Assembly (NCBI GenBank): GCA_958299035.1
Contig: CATQJL010000112.1
Span: 2,464,123-2,528,122, forward strand
Direction of reading: 5' to 3'
DNA: 64,000 nucleotides
From: Cylicocyclus nassatus
Taxonomy: Eukaryota; Nematoda; Chromadorea; Rhabditida; Strongylidae
Part shown: one piece after another, positions 32,994 through 45,389 of the stretch
Layout of the letters: every line of letters starts with the position of its first letter
Numbering within the stretch: position 1 is the stretch's first letter
Made by a program: the position numbers and the translations under genes
The notes under the pieces: model-generated
The model's input: only the letters and a program-made list of their open reading frames with translations
The model's database searches: none
What the model was told of the DNA's origin: nothing

Positions 32994-34009
32994 TTAGGTC
33001 GTTCCGAAAGTAATGTCGCTTTTTTCAAACGTACGCCACATTTCGTGGAACAAAGATATGCAAGAAAATCTGGTAGCATTTGATGCAGCATTTCATTCGT
33101 TTTCTAATGGTTATATGATTACCGCACAAAATTGAATAACTCCTGGGAAAATTATCGGAATCTGCGACCCATGCTTTTTGAGATGGTCAAGTTTCACAAT
33201 TTTTCTAAATTTTTATAACAACCCCTTGAAGGAGTCCAAGTCATGGATGGATAGAGCAAACCCTACGGGAAACAGCACAACTTTTTTCTACTTTTCAGAT
33301 ATCGTCATAATTCCTGTATAGATTTTTTGATGGAACCACCGAATTTTAGCAGGCTCGTCTCAGACATAAATGCATCAAACACCAAGAAATCGTCGGATTT
33401 TGAAACTTAGAAAAATGGATTATGGTTTTACACTAATTTTACAAAGCAAATGAGCGTTTACAGCTTCAGATTAGCAACTTTTGAAAATTCCGGGTACAGC
33501 CGGAGGCGCCCTGGAAAACCTGAATTATAATGATTTTATCCAGGAAAACTCAATGAATCGGAAACCAAAAACAACTGTTAAAAATAGGAGAAAAAGCTGC
33601 GTCGAATGACACCCAAGTTGCTTGCCGATGGTTGTTCTGTGAGGTTTGACTTGACCAGATATGGAATTTGATGGCATTTTAAAACTGATTCCAGAACTAA
33701 GAAGCAAGCTAAGGAAAAGAAAAAAATTACTCTGTGTCCTATAGGGTTTGCTCTATCTACCTGCCACTTGTACTTCTTCGGAGAATAGGTACAAAAATTT
33801 TAAAAAATTGCCGAACTTGAGCATGACAAAAAGCAGAGTTACAGATTTTGTCAATTTTTCGAAAGCTCAATAAAAATTATGCAATGAAATTACAACCCTT
33901 GGAAAGAGGATGAAATACTGCATCGAATGCTCCTAAGATCTCTTGAAAATCTTGATTCCATGATATGTGGCGTGCATTTAAAAAAAGGATTACTTTTCGA
34001 ACGACCTAC
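32994..34009. mobile_element. Mariner-like non-autonomous element, third family
   Basis: Ends TTAGGTCGTTCCGAAAGTAA and TTACTTTTCGAACGACCTAC, TA on both sides; 1,016 bp. Inserted just downstream of array copy 2; copy 4 has the empty site (AATATAATATATAAAGAATCG near 41567). No transposase frame. Confidence 0.82.
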
Positions 34010-34158
34010 TATAAAGAATCGTTATAATCGTTACTAAGAATCGTTTACACAGTATATAAAGAATCGTTAGCTTAATTCAAAAATCTACCAGTAGCGGGAA
34101 ACCGCGGCGAGTCCCGAAGCGAACGCTCTTGCAAATAGCACATTTAGACTACTGGTTC

Positions 34159-34759
34159 CAGGGCTCGGCATAGCTGGCATCGGGTCAAGCTGGATGTCGC
34201 TTTGGGACGGAAAGCAAAGGGATATCCTTTTTGCGGGTTAGATGCTGCCGTATGCTAGAATGCCAGCGGCACGCCGCCGGCAAATCACCAGGAGCATGCC
34301 CCTGGGACAAACAAAAGCCTTTTTTATAATCAAAACGAAATCATATGATACCAAATTTGGTGTGTGCATGCGCATTGGGGGACTTGAATCATGGCCCAAA
34401 AGCTGTGCTGAACTTTTTTCTGAATTAGTTGGCACCGTGCCAGCTGGGTGCCAGCTGAGCTGGCACCGACCCTTTGCTCACATAAGTTTTCATACTTTTC
34501 TACATGAATTGGATCTGCACTGTAAAAGTTTACATACAGAACAAAAACAATTTTATAATATTTTGTTCAAGGCGTTTTATAGCCATCTGAAAATTTCTCG
34601 GTCTGCTGCGCACTCGAAAAATTTGCTCCAATCACAAAGCGGTAAAGGGCAGCCCTAAGCAAATGCAAAACACGTCAAAGGGGACTTCGTAGGAAACTTT
34701 TAAGATTAAAGGGGACTTCGTTTCAGAATTTCCCTGGTGCCAGCTCGTGCCGAGCCCTG
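34159..34759. mobile_element. hAT-like MITE, copy 3
   Basis: Ends CAGGGCTCGGCATAGCTGGC and GCCAGCTCGTGCCGAGCCCTG, flanked by ACTGGTTC (34151-34158) and ACTGGTTT (34760-34767). The paralogous sequence near 41720 reads ACTACTGGTTCACTAG without the element, the empty site. The ORF at 34242-34658 is repeat-borne. Confidence 0.87.
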
Positions 34760-35324
34760 ACTGGTTTACTAGTAAATCAAAAATGAAGCCATTCCAGTCA
34801 GAATATCCCACCGCAGCATTTTGAATTTGGACTTTCTTCCTTCAGTCACTTCAGAGACAATTAATTTGTTTTTTTTATGCGTTAGCCAAAGTCTTTTCAG
34901 AAAGGCTTTAAAAGTATAATGTTGGGGTTTTTTTGCTTCCACCTGAACTGCACTTACGCTGTTCGGACCCCTATGGAACAAAGACCAAGGCCGTTCAACG
35001 AAAAGACGATGATCGTAGATTAGCGCCGTCTGGTAATGTCGAGACCAGCAAGTTTTGCAAGAGACGTAGAGCCATGCTTTTCGCTGACGGTAGCGTTTGA
35101 GACCTACCCTATTTCTATCTAGTCTTCTCAATCATAAATCTACTTCTTGTATGTATTGCTCTCACATTTTGCGTACTTCTGGTCACGCCTGTTCCTTTTC
35201 AAGACTTGACATCAGCTAAAGTTCATGTGCAGTGCATTTGTAATGGTTTTGTAGTGATTTTGCCTATATTTCTCGTTTCTGCCGTGCAAACTTTTCCTAT
35301 TCGGTTTCAGCTGAACACACTGCC

Positions 35325-37458
35325 ATGCTACTTCTGACGCACCACACGGAACACAATGAATTACGACAAATAGAGAACTCGTTTGCTAACCATCATAAAT
35401 TCCTTTTCATCCAGCATGCAATCAAATTCAAACTCGAAGGCCTCTATCCAAGTGTCTTCGAATTATTTTCGAGCAGTATCGCAAACGGTATTTACTGGTT
35501 CGGCTGGAAAATGCATCTGCATGTGAAGACGTTGGTTTTGTACTAACGTCAAATTAGAAATTCTTCTATGATTCCTTACAGAAACGATGTATACCTAGCA
35601 TACGAAGGAGAGTTCAATGTTAAAAAATTCATGGATGCCTTCGTTGAGTTTGCCAAAATTAACGAAATTTTCCAACACCAAATTATGTTCGTCGGAGAAA
35701 AGATGCTAGTGGATGAGGTAATAGTACCGTTTTATCAAAGGAGATGCTGTAGAAAACCTACCAGTCCTAGATTTCATAGTATTAATAAATTCTAATGCAA
35801 ATCTAAACATCTGCGATCATTCGTGGGGCGATTATGCTTTGCTCGAAATCGATAGGAAACCTCACATTCGAATCAACCACCAATTACTTGACATTTAAAA
35901 ACTCAGAAGGTTTGGTTCTGATAAAGTCCAACATTTCGGATTGTTAAGAATCGGGGATTTGAGAGAAGTTCGAAGGAAAAAAACTATTGAGATACAGCCT
36001 TCGAACAAATATAATTTGAGGCGTCTATCCAATGAAAAATATTGAACTATCTAATAGAGAATGCGTTTTTGGTCGAAGTGCCCTTTTCGGTTGAGCTTTA
36101 TGTTATTTTGTAGAGAATCAGACGCTGCTTACAAATCTATTTTTGGTATCTGCTGAGCGCCTCTGGTCGCCAAGTCACGAGTGTTTTTTGGATCGAAAAA
36201 GTCTGGATAAAATCAGTAGTTGCGGTCCTTCCAGCGCTCATATGAAGTAGTGGCAGGTGTGAGTATACTATTTAGAAAATCATTCCAAAAATGTCCTGAT
36301 ACTTAACAATGGCTCATCTGAGTGGTTTCGACTACGCCTTCATTTTTTTTTTTGATTCAAAAAGGTTCGTAACGCGGCGTGCAGGGACGTAGTGCAAAAG
36401 GCAGCTTCGGAACCAGCGTTCAATGATCTTCAAAACTATATAGATCATATCTGAAAGGCCACTTTGACTGAGTATGCACTCCTTCACGATTCATTCATCG
36501 GTACGTAAAGAAGAGAAAACCGTTTGTTCAAGCAGATGATACAAATAGGCCATTAAACCTTCCAAATAATCCTATCATCAATGGTGTGAAAATGTTCAGG
36601 TGGTAGAATATGTACAAGAAAACGAAAAGAACTTTGACGGTAGCGTGTATCCGAGCAGGCTGTTCTACATGACCGATTCCCAAATGGAAGCTGTTGAGAA
36701 ACTCGACTTGAAGAGCAAACTACTAGCTGGGTACGAGTTAGGTAACGTTGCTCAAGGAGAAGAATACTCTCACTATGAATTCTGCGCAGGTTCTGCTGAT
36801 CCGCTCACAGACTCGGTGTTTATCACCTCAAAATGGCGACATGCAAAAGAAGGAGACGTTGAAGAAACAAAGTCATTTGACCCAAATTTGATTGTGGCTC
36901 TTTGTAATCAATTTTCTTTCAGGACAAAACTGAGCATTCTGCCAACGAGCTGTATTCGTTACGAGAAAAATCCAGTGGCATTTGAGATGCTCTCGCAATC
37001 TGGACAGCTCACTCATTCATTCGTGGTTGAAAAACATCGAGGACAAGGTCTAGGGCAAATTGTCGAATTGGATCTTTGTCAAAAAACTGCAAGGTATGTG
37101 TCAAGCACAGCTAGGGCACTTTCTGATCTATTAATTCACCAAATTAAATGCATGGATATCTCCACAAACAGTAAGTTTCCGTACACTCTTCCTGACAAGG
37201 TTTTTGCAACTACTTTTTCACCTGATCTATTCCTTTCTATGAATCTTTCTCATTGCACGAAGGCGATAGTGAGCAGAGCTATTTGATTTCTGATTATAAC
37301 TACCTATATTTAGATTTGGTTTGCGAGTATTCAAGTGCATCGAAGTATTCAATAAATCACTCATCGGCTCTACTACGAGATCTCCACTATGGACAAAGGC
37401 GAAATATGATGATGACAGCGATTTTATTCTAGTGTATTACCGGACTCATTGGAGATAA
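35325..37458 (+). CDS. Acyltransferase array copy 3 (A-type), glycine N-acyltransferase-like
   Basis: Exons 35325-35530, 35582-35717, 36600-36741, 36790-36871, 36923-37093, 37314-37458; 293 residues. Same domain order as copy 2, with A-type features: starts MLLLTHHTEHNELRQIENSF, has FMDAFVEFAKINEIFQHQ, and in the C-terminal half HRGQGLGQIVELDL (about 227-240) then FGLRVFKCIEVFNKSLIGST and the end YYRTHWR. Introns 3 and 4 contain no stop in frame, so a longer read-through ORF 36600-37286 exists, but the conserved splice sites in every copy favour splicing. TTTCAG lies 14 bases before the ATG. No lesion seen. Intron 2 (882 bp) is where copy 1 carries a mariner-like element. Confidence 0.83.
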
Positions 37459-38149
37459 AATCTGTTATAAGAGACACAAAATTGACAATGGCAACGACCT
37501 ACATCAAAAGAATGGCTTGGCTTGAAAGTTAAAAATGGATTTATTGAAATTTTATTTGAGAATCTGGAGAAAAGTTAAACTTGGCATTCGAAGACAAGTT
37601 CTTGTAAAGAGCTAAAAATTCGGTTTCACTCCCAGTTAGTAGCATTAAATTAGTTATGTGGAACAGCCCAGCACTGCTTTGACAGAAGCATAAAAATTTT
37701 GCCTTTTTGTCTTATGGCCAGGAAAAAAAAATGCATATAAATGGGTTTTCCAGAGGAAAATGAAAAAGTATAGCAAGATGTCGAGCAAGGGTGCATACCC
37801 AGACTTATCCGAGTATCTGAGTAGCCCTTCTCGTAGTTTGCCCTTGCGTTCTATCATTTATTGTGAAACTCGACTGGCGAATAGTCTAAGAATAGCAACC
37901 TCGTTTTTGCGTCGTCTTTTTGGTTTCTGTGTTGCTGTGCTGTGTTTCTACACTGATTTTTTCCATGAATTCGTCAATAACCTACTATGACGCGCCTGTG
38001 GCATGCAGATAAATAAATATCATTCATTCTCTGACTAAGAGACGCGAGCACGCTTTGCGTACGTTTGATCAACAAGTTCTGGAATGATTCTAACGCGTTT
38101 TGGCTATTGTCAGGAATTTGTGAAAGAACGTGTTCAAGCCAGCGTTTAA

Positions 38150-38604
38150 AGGCAGTGTCCAAGCAAAAAGTCGATTTTGAGATTTTGTGCTTACCCAGGC
38201 CTATTCGCCATGCTGAATCCGATAAACCACAATGGAGAGCGCGAAAACGCCAAAAAGAGGCCCTAACGCAGAAGGGAAATCGCAGGTGGGCGGGGCCGTT
38301 CACACCGCGACGTCACTCTTCCAGGCTTTAGGAGCAAACTTCTCCGTTCCGATTTTATGTCATGCGTTTCGTAGTTGGGTAGTGGTGATGTTAGTGCGGT
38401 TAGCGGAAGCGAGAAGATCGCTCCTGAAGCTGGGAAAGTGACGCCACTATGTGAACAGCCCCGCCCACCTGCAATTTCTCTCCTCCGTTAGAGCCTTTTT
38501 TCGCCGTTTTCGCGCTCTCCAGTGGTGATTTTCGGATTTAGCATAGCGAATAGGCCCAGGTAAGCACATAATCTCGAAATCGACTTTTTGCTTGGACACT
38601 GCCT
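38150..38604. mobile_element. piggyBac-like MITE (TTAA target), copy 3
   Basis: Long inverted ends beginning AGGCAGTGTCCAAGCAAAAA and ending in its inverse, continuing inward for about 90 bp; flanked by TTAA (38146-38149, 38605-38608). Inserted between array copies 3 and 4. Confidence 0.88.
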
Positions 38605-39185
38605 TTAAAGAGGTCAAACACGTTCTTCCACAAAATTTGATAGTAAAGTAAACAAAACACGTTTGAACTCTTCATAACTTGTTAAAAAATGTACGCAAAG
38701 CATGTGCGCGTCTTCTAGTCAGAAAATGAATAATAAATAAATGTCCTAACCAGTTGAGCGTACATCTCTGGTGGGAATTTTTTAATTTTAATCACGAATA
38801 CACTTAAGCTGCCCAGAAAAGAAAGGAATACAAAGAATCGGGCAACCCATTAGACTAGCCAGTTTTCAGCCTCAGAAAAAAAAGAAAAAATAAGCGGTTG
38901 AAGAAAAAGCATGAGGTTTGGGCCTTTGATTCCACTCGGACTGCACTTGCGCTCATTGGACCCTTATGGAACAAAGACTATCGCCGTTCAACGAAAAGTT
39001 GATTTGGTTCATAGATTAGCGCTGTCTGGTAATGTAGACACAGCAGCAAGTTTTGCAAGAGACGCGTTAATAAAATCATTCTTTTTCCTGATGGATACAT
39101 TTTTGACCTATCCAATCTCTATCTAGCCTTCTCGAATAGCAATCTACTTCGGCTACTTATTCTAGTTTCAGCTGAATATACTGTC

Positions 39186-41490
39186 AGGGTATCTCTGAAG
39201 CATCATACTGAACCCAGTGAACTACGACGACTAGAGCACTTATTCGCTAATCATTATAAATTCTTTCTCCTTCAACATTCAATCAAATTCAAGCTGGAAA
39301 ATCTCTATCCAAGTGATTTCGAAATATTTTCACGCTCCATCGCAAATAGCATGTACTGGTTTGGTTGGAAAATACATCCGCATGTAAAAATGTTTGTTTT
39401 TTAGTTGCCATCCACAGAGATTTTGTGTCTCTGACCGATTTTTTTGCAGAGATGATGTGTACCTAGTCCACGATGGAGATCTCAACGTTGATGATTTCAT
39501 GAATGCCTTCGTTGAGTTTGCCAAAATCAATAAGACTTTCCAGCACCAAAATCTTTTCATCGGTGATAAGAAGCTAGTGGACGAGGTAACGCACAAAGTA
39601 TACTTCCTTGTTTCATGTAAAAAAATAAAATACTAGAAACTGTTTCTTTAGGATCGCTTTTCATATTTCTGCTGCTCTCTGGTAGAAATTTTGTAAAAAG
39701 TAGGCGAGACGACAGCGGAAATATTTTCTGCAAAGGTGATCCAGTTAAAGAAAGTCATGCCTTCGTAAAAAATTATTGGTTCAACTTTTGAAAAAATTTC
39801 TCTGATAAACTCAAGTGCTAACCGAAAACCAGTTTCATGCATAGATTTGTAGCTCTTGCAAACCACTTTCAGTTTCCCCAAGCTATCCGCCAAACTTCAC
39901 ACAAAGGCGCCCAAATTTCTTTGATCTATCTTCACATTCTCATCCTCCTCGCATATGTTCCGTGCTACCGTTGGCACTCCTAGAGGCGCGGAATGTTATT
40001 GAGTAGAATGAGAAATGTGAAAAGAGAATTAAAAAATCCGGAAGCTTCAGGGTGCATTCGGCGCTTTGGGCGCCTCTGACCGAAGTCTGGCAGGTGCCTT
40101 GTATTTATTGTTCGATTACATGCGACGCTCCCAGAGCAATAGTTTCTCAAAAACATTTTCATGAAGTAGAAATGGAATTAGAAAGTCGAATCAAGAAAGG
40201 CTTCGCTAAAGAAGTGAAAATCGCATTCTCCGCCCCCTCCCCTCTCCAACATCATCTCTTCCTCTTCTTCATCATTAGTTTTTCACGAGTATTAATTTCC
40301 AAAAAACAGCTCGATGCAAACAGAACATCAGGCTCACTCATCAGAAGTCCAACCAATCATCAATGACTCAAAATTGTTCAGGTGATAAACTATGTGCAAG
40401 GCAATGAACAGAAATTTGTCGGCAGCCCGCATCCAACCAAGTTGTTCTACATGACGGACTCTCAAGTTGAAGCTACCGCAAAAATGAGGAACCAGCTACC
40501 TACTGGTTACGAGCTAGGTATATAAACTTACTACCTTCAAGGTTGTAGTCATTCCTATCATTTTTGCGTAGGTTCTGCTGATTCGCTCGATTCGGAGTTT
40601 ATCACCTCAAAGTGGCGACATGCGAAGGAAGGTGACGTGGAAAAAACAAGGTTGTTTGTTCCGAATTTTAATGGGGCTCTGTTTGAAAAATCTTTTGCAG
40701 GAAGAAACTCAGCCTTCTGCCCTCAAGCTGCATTCGTTACGAGAAAAAGCCAGTGGCATTTGAGATGCTCTCGCAATCTGGACAGCTCAACCATCTATTC
40801 GTGGTTGAAGAACATCGAGGACAAGGTCTAGGACAAATCGTCGAGTTGGATCTTTGTGAAAAAACTGCAAGGTTCACATTACATGTATAGCCTATTTCAG
40901 TTACAGTGTCAAGTGCACCAGCGGCTCGAATCGCACGGCCTCTCGCTTGAGCTTGCGCCGCGTTCGCAAACATGTTCTATGACCATTAATCACGCTAGTT
41001 AGCTACTGAAACTCAACTGTGAGCCCCTTCTCACGCTCAGGCATGAGGAAATGATCAGATGGCACCTTCGTGCGCGGCGCAGAACCCAGGCGAGGTGTGC
41101 GCGCAAAACTCGAGCTGGTGGCGCATCCGACATTGCGGTTGAGATAGCCTGTAGCTGTGGCACTCTTTAATCTTACCAATGAGCTACCGATACATACGCC
41201 TCATGATTCTACAAAAATATTCTTCTGCGCACCTTCCAATCCAAGGCTGCAGAAAAGCTTTTGAGAAAATACTGTATAGTAGATCATATAAATTACAGTG
41301 TAAGTTTTAAGCTGCTTTTCCCTCTCTTACCATGCTAATATTCAGACTTGGTTTACGCGTTTTCAAGTGCATCCTATCAACCAACAAATCGCTAATCGAT
41401 TCTACTACTAGATCTTCGCTATGGACAAAGGCCAAATATGATGATAACAGCGATTTTGTATTACTGTATTACGAAGCATTATGGAAATAA
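39186..41490 (+). pseudogene. Acyltransferase array copy 4 (B-type), start codon lost
   Basis: Exons 39186-39391, 39450-39585, 40382-40517, 40572-40650, 40701-40871, 41346-41490 splice into an otherwise open frame of 290 codons. At the position of the ATG the sequence is AGG (39186-39188), and the next in-frame ATG lies near the end of exon 1, past the first conserved block. Exon 3 lacks two codons relative to copies 2 and 6 (an in-frame loss), and the exon 5 donor is the weak GTTCAC. HRGQGLGQIVEL remains. Either a young pseudogene or a gene with a changed 5' exon; RNA data would tell. Confidence 0.78.
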
Positions 41491-42276
41491 AGATTTGCTA
41501 GCAGCAAGTTCAAGGTTAAAATAGACATATCCCCGTTAATATCATATAATGTAATACATAAAGAATATAATATATAAAGAATCGTTTTAATCGTTGTTAA
41601 GAATTGTTTACATATATAGCATACAAAGAATCGTTAGCTCAATTCAAAATCTACCAGTAGCGGGAAACCACGGCGAGTCCCGAAGCGAACGGTCTTGCAA
41701 ATAGCACCTTTAGACTACTGGTTCACTAGTAAATCAAAAATGAAGCCATTCCAGTCAACATATCCCACCGCACCATTTTGTATTTGGCCTTTCTTCCTTC
41801 AATCACTCTAGAGACAATTGATTTGTTGCTATGCGTTAGCCAAAGTCTTTTCAAAAAGGCTTCAAAAGTATAACGTTGGGAACATTTTACTTCCACCTGA
41901 ACTGCACTTGTGCTGTTTGGACCCCTATGGAACAAAGACCAACGCAGACCAATGAAGAGACGATTTGATCGTAGATTAGCGCCGTCTGGTAATGTAGACA
42001 CCATAGCAAGTTTTGCAAGAGACATAGAGCCATGCTTTTCGCTGGCGGTAGCGTTTGAGACTTACTCTATCTCAATCTAGTCTCCTCAATCAGAAATCTA
42101 CTTCTAGTATGTTTTGCTCTCACATTTCGGGTACTTCTAGCCATGCCAATGCATCTTCAAAGTCCACTCCAAGTTTGAAGGCAGTGCATTTGTAATGTTT
42201 TTGTCGTAATTCAGCCTATATTTCGCGTCCCCGTCGTGCAAACATTTCCCGTTCAATTTCAGCTGAACAAACTGCC

Positions 42277-43923
42277 ATGCTACTTCTGACGCATCATACA
42301 GAATCCAATGAATTACGACAAATAGAGCACTCATTTGCTAACCATCATAAATTCCTTTTCATCCAGCATGCAATCAAATTCAAGCTCGGAAACCTCTATC
42401 CAAGTGCCTTCGAGTTATTTTCGTGCAGCATCGCAAACGGTATTTACTGGTTTGGTTGGAAAATGCATCAGCATGTGAAAACGTTGGTTTCGAAATTACG
42501 CTCAGAGAAGAATTTCTTCTAAGATTCCTTACAGAAATGACGTATATTTGGCCTATAGAGGAGAGTTTGATGCTAAAAACTTCATGGATGCATTCGTTGT
42601 GTTTGCCAAGACTAACAAGATTTTCCAACACCAAATTTTGTTCGTTGGAGAGAAGATGTTAGTGGATGAGGTAATATGAAGTATTCTTTTATCATTGTGG
42701 GTGCTGTAGAAATTCTAATACTTCTGGATTTCGTATACGTGCTTATTGATGATTGAATCCTAATGCAAAAGTCTGCGGTCTAAAGTGACGATTATACCAT
42801 GACCCGGATCGAGAAAATAATCCTGTCATTTGAATAGATTCGACTTAGTTCTTACTCGAAATTCGGAAAGTCAAAGTTTTTATCTCAAGATAATCCGAGT
42901 AGTAAATCGAGGTTTCATAAGAATAAACTCAAACTGTTGAAAAAGAGCCCTCAAACGAATATCATTGGATTCGTTTAATTGATGAAAAATATTGTCTCCA
43001 ATACCCTCCTGTCTCCCTCTTGTCCATCACTAACCCTCAAGAAGAGGAGGACTTTCACTCCTTGCAAGCTAAAGCAGACCAACTACTAAATATACTCATC
43101 CAAATTACTTCAATTATCAATGACTTCAAGGTGTTTAGGTGGTAAAATATGTACAAACCAAAGAACAGAATTTTGACGGTAGCGTGCATCCGACTAAGCT
43201 GTTCTACATGACAGACGCTCAAGTAGAAGCTGTTGGAAGACTCGACTTGAAGACCAAGCTACCATCTGGATATGAGTTAGGTAACGTTGCTCAAGGTGGC
43301 GGATGCACTCAACATATTTTCTGCATAGGTTCTGCTGATCCGCTCACAGATTCGGAATTTATCACCTCAAAATGGCGACATGCAAAAGAAGGAGACGTTG
43401 AAGAAACAAAGTCATTTGACCTCAAATGTGGCTCTTTGTAATAATTTTTTTCAGGACAAAACTGAGCATTCTGCCATCAAGCTGTATTCGGTACGAGAAA
43501 AGGCCAGCAGCATTCGAGATGCTCTCGCAATCTGGCCAGCTCAATCATCTATTCGTGGTTGAGAAACATCGAGGACAAGGTCTGGGACAAATTGTCGAGT
43601 TGGATCTTTGTCAAAAAACTTCAAGGTATGTGCCAAGCATAGCTAGGGCAGATTTTATTCTAAGGAACCACGAAAACGAATGCATAATTATGTCCACAAA
43701 AGTTTGCATCTTTCTCATTCATACACGAGTGCCAGTAAGCAAAGCTACTGACTCAATATCTGACTATCCGTTATCTAGATTTGGTTTGCGTGTATTCAAG
43801 TGCATCGAATTATTCAATGAATCGCTCATCGACTCTACCACTAGATCTCCACTATGGACAAAAGCGAAATATGATGATAACACCGATTTTATACTGGTGT
43901 ATTATGCGACACATTGGAGATAA
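42277..43923 (+). CDS. Acyltransferase array copy 5 (A-type), glycine N-acyltransferase-like
   Basis: Exons 42277-42482, 42535-42670, 43139-43280, 43329-43410, 43455-43625, 43779-43923; 293 residues, no lesion seen. N-terminal LRQIEHSFANHHKFLFIQHA and FELFSCSIANGIYWFGWK; exon 3 FDGSVHPTKLFYMTDAQVEA; exon 5 FEMLSQSGQLNHLFVVEKHR then GQGLGQIVELDL; exon 6 FGLRVFKCIELFNESLIDST. This is the most compact A-type copy (1.65 kb, intron 2 only 468 bp). TTTCAG precedes the ATG by 16 bases. GNAT/GLYAT assignment rests on the RGQGLG loop, the Asn in the LFNxS segment, and the overall length; acyl acceptor unknown. Confidence 0.83.
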
Positions 43924-43977
43924 AGATTTGTTATAAGAGGTAGCAAGACCGGGAATGGCAACGACATACATTAGAAA

Positions 43978-44205
43978 CAGGGCTCGGCACGAGCTGGCAC
44001 CAGGGAGTTTTCAAAACAAAGTCCTCCTTGATTTTCGTTAAGTTTAAGTCCCCCTTGACCCTAAATTCTAAACCTTAAAAAAAGCAAAAAAACGAAACGT
44101 CGAGTAAAAAAAACGTCGCAATTTGTCGACAAAAACGATATCCCCTTTGCTTTTGTCCCAAAAACCATATCCAGCTGGCCCAGTGCCAGCTGGTGCCAGG
44201 CTCTG
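43978..44205. mobile_element. hAT-like MITE, copy 4
   Basis: Ends CAGGGCTCGGCACGAGCTGG and CCAGCTGGTGCCAGGCTCTG, flanked by a perfect 8-bp duplication ATTAGAAA (43970-43977 and 44206-44213). Internal words GATATCCCCTTTGCTTTTG match the other copies in inverse orientation. 228 bp. Confidence 0.9.
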
Positions 44206-45122
44206 ATTAGAAAATGTGTTTAGCTTGGAGCCAAAATGGATTCAATGTGAAAGTGTATATGAGAACCTGGAGAAAAGTTGATGTGTCTCTAAACAGGCTC
44301 TCATAAGAGACTGCAAATTTACGGTTTTACTCCCAATTAGCGGTTTAGAATTACTTATGTGAAAACAGCCCAGCACTGCTTTGAATGCATGGGAATCTTT
44401 GTCTTTTTGACTTATAGCCAAGAAAAAAATACATGAGCTTTCCAGAGGAAGGTGATATAGCAAGATGTCCCAACCAATAGCGTACATCTCTGGTAGGATT
44501 TCATTTATATTTCTTAATTATGAAGACACTTAGGCTGCACAGGAAAATAAAGAAATACAAACAACTTCGAAACTTATGAGACTAGTCAGTTCTCAGCCTC
44601 AGAAAAAAAGAAAAAAATAAGCAGTTGAAAAAAAGCATGAGGTTTGGACCGACGCTAACATGATGTTAGAATGTTGAGTCTTCCTTTTACAGACTGCTCG
44701 AGATAATTTAATTCTGATTCCACTCTAACGGCACTCGTGGTCCTTGGACCCACAGGGAACATAGACTACCGTTCAATGAAAAGGCGATTTGTTCGTAGAT
44801 TAGCGCTGTCGAGTAATGTAGACACTGCAGCAAGTTTTGCAAGAGGCGCATTAATAAAATCATGCTTTTGTTGGTGGTTACATTTGTGACCTATCCATCC
44901 CTATTTAGTCGTCTCGATTAGCAATCTACTTCGTCTTGAGGCTCTTCTATGACGGGTGAGCAAAGTTGCGGAACGATATTATCGTATTCTTTCATGGCAC
45001 AGACTAGACTCATTCTTCTACAGTTTGGATGCTTCTGACCAGGCCATTGCATTCCGGAAACTGATGACAGTCAAGTTCAAAGGCAGTGCATTTGTAATGT
45101 TTTTGTTGTAATTTCGCATATA

Positions 45123-45322
45123 CCCTATTTTCAGGTGTATAAGCCGCACCCTTTTCACTCTAAAGGCGAACACGCCAAAAGACTGACTGTCATCATGGAG
45201 CGCGTTAAGTGAGAGCAGTATGCGATAAGGCGACCGCTTCGCGAGACATATGCGCGGCGGCACGCCTGGGTCTGCTCGCGTTTAGAGCAAAAAGGGTGCA
45301 GCTTATACACCTGAAAATAGGG
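45123..45322. mobile_element. 200-bp MITE upstream of array copy 6
   Basis: Long inverted ends CCCTATTTTCAGGTGTATAA and TTATACACCTGAAAATAGGG, continuing inward through GCACCCTTTT / AAAAAGGGTGC; flanked by TA. Array copy 2 has the uninterrupted site (TTCGCATATATTTCCCG near 30208). Confidence 0.82.
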
Positions 45323-45389
45323 TACTTCTCGTTTTTGTCCACAGTACAAATATTTCTCTCATCATTTACTTTCAGCTGAAACTACTGCC

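Noticed and set aside
36600..37286. 228-codon ORF in array copy 3 as a single-exon gene
   Set aside because: Introns 3 and 4 happen to be open, but conserved splice sites in all copies and the loss of homology after 37093 show it is exons 3-5 plus introns.
41726..42025. Minus ORF conserved between array copies 3 and 5 (also 34769-35131)
   Set aside because: It overlaps duplicated promoter-side DNA, and similarity follows from duplication; no domain or splice support.
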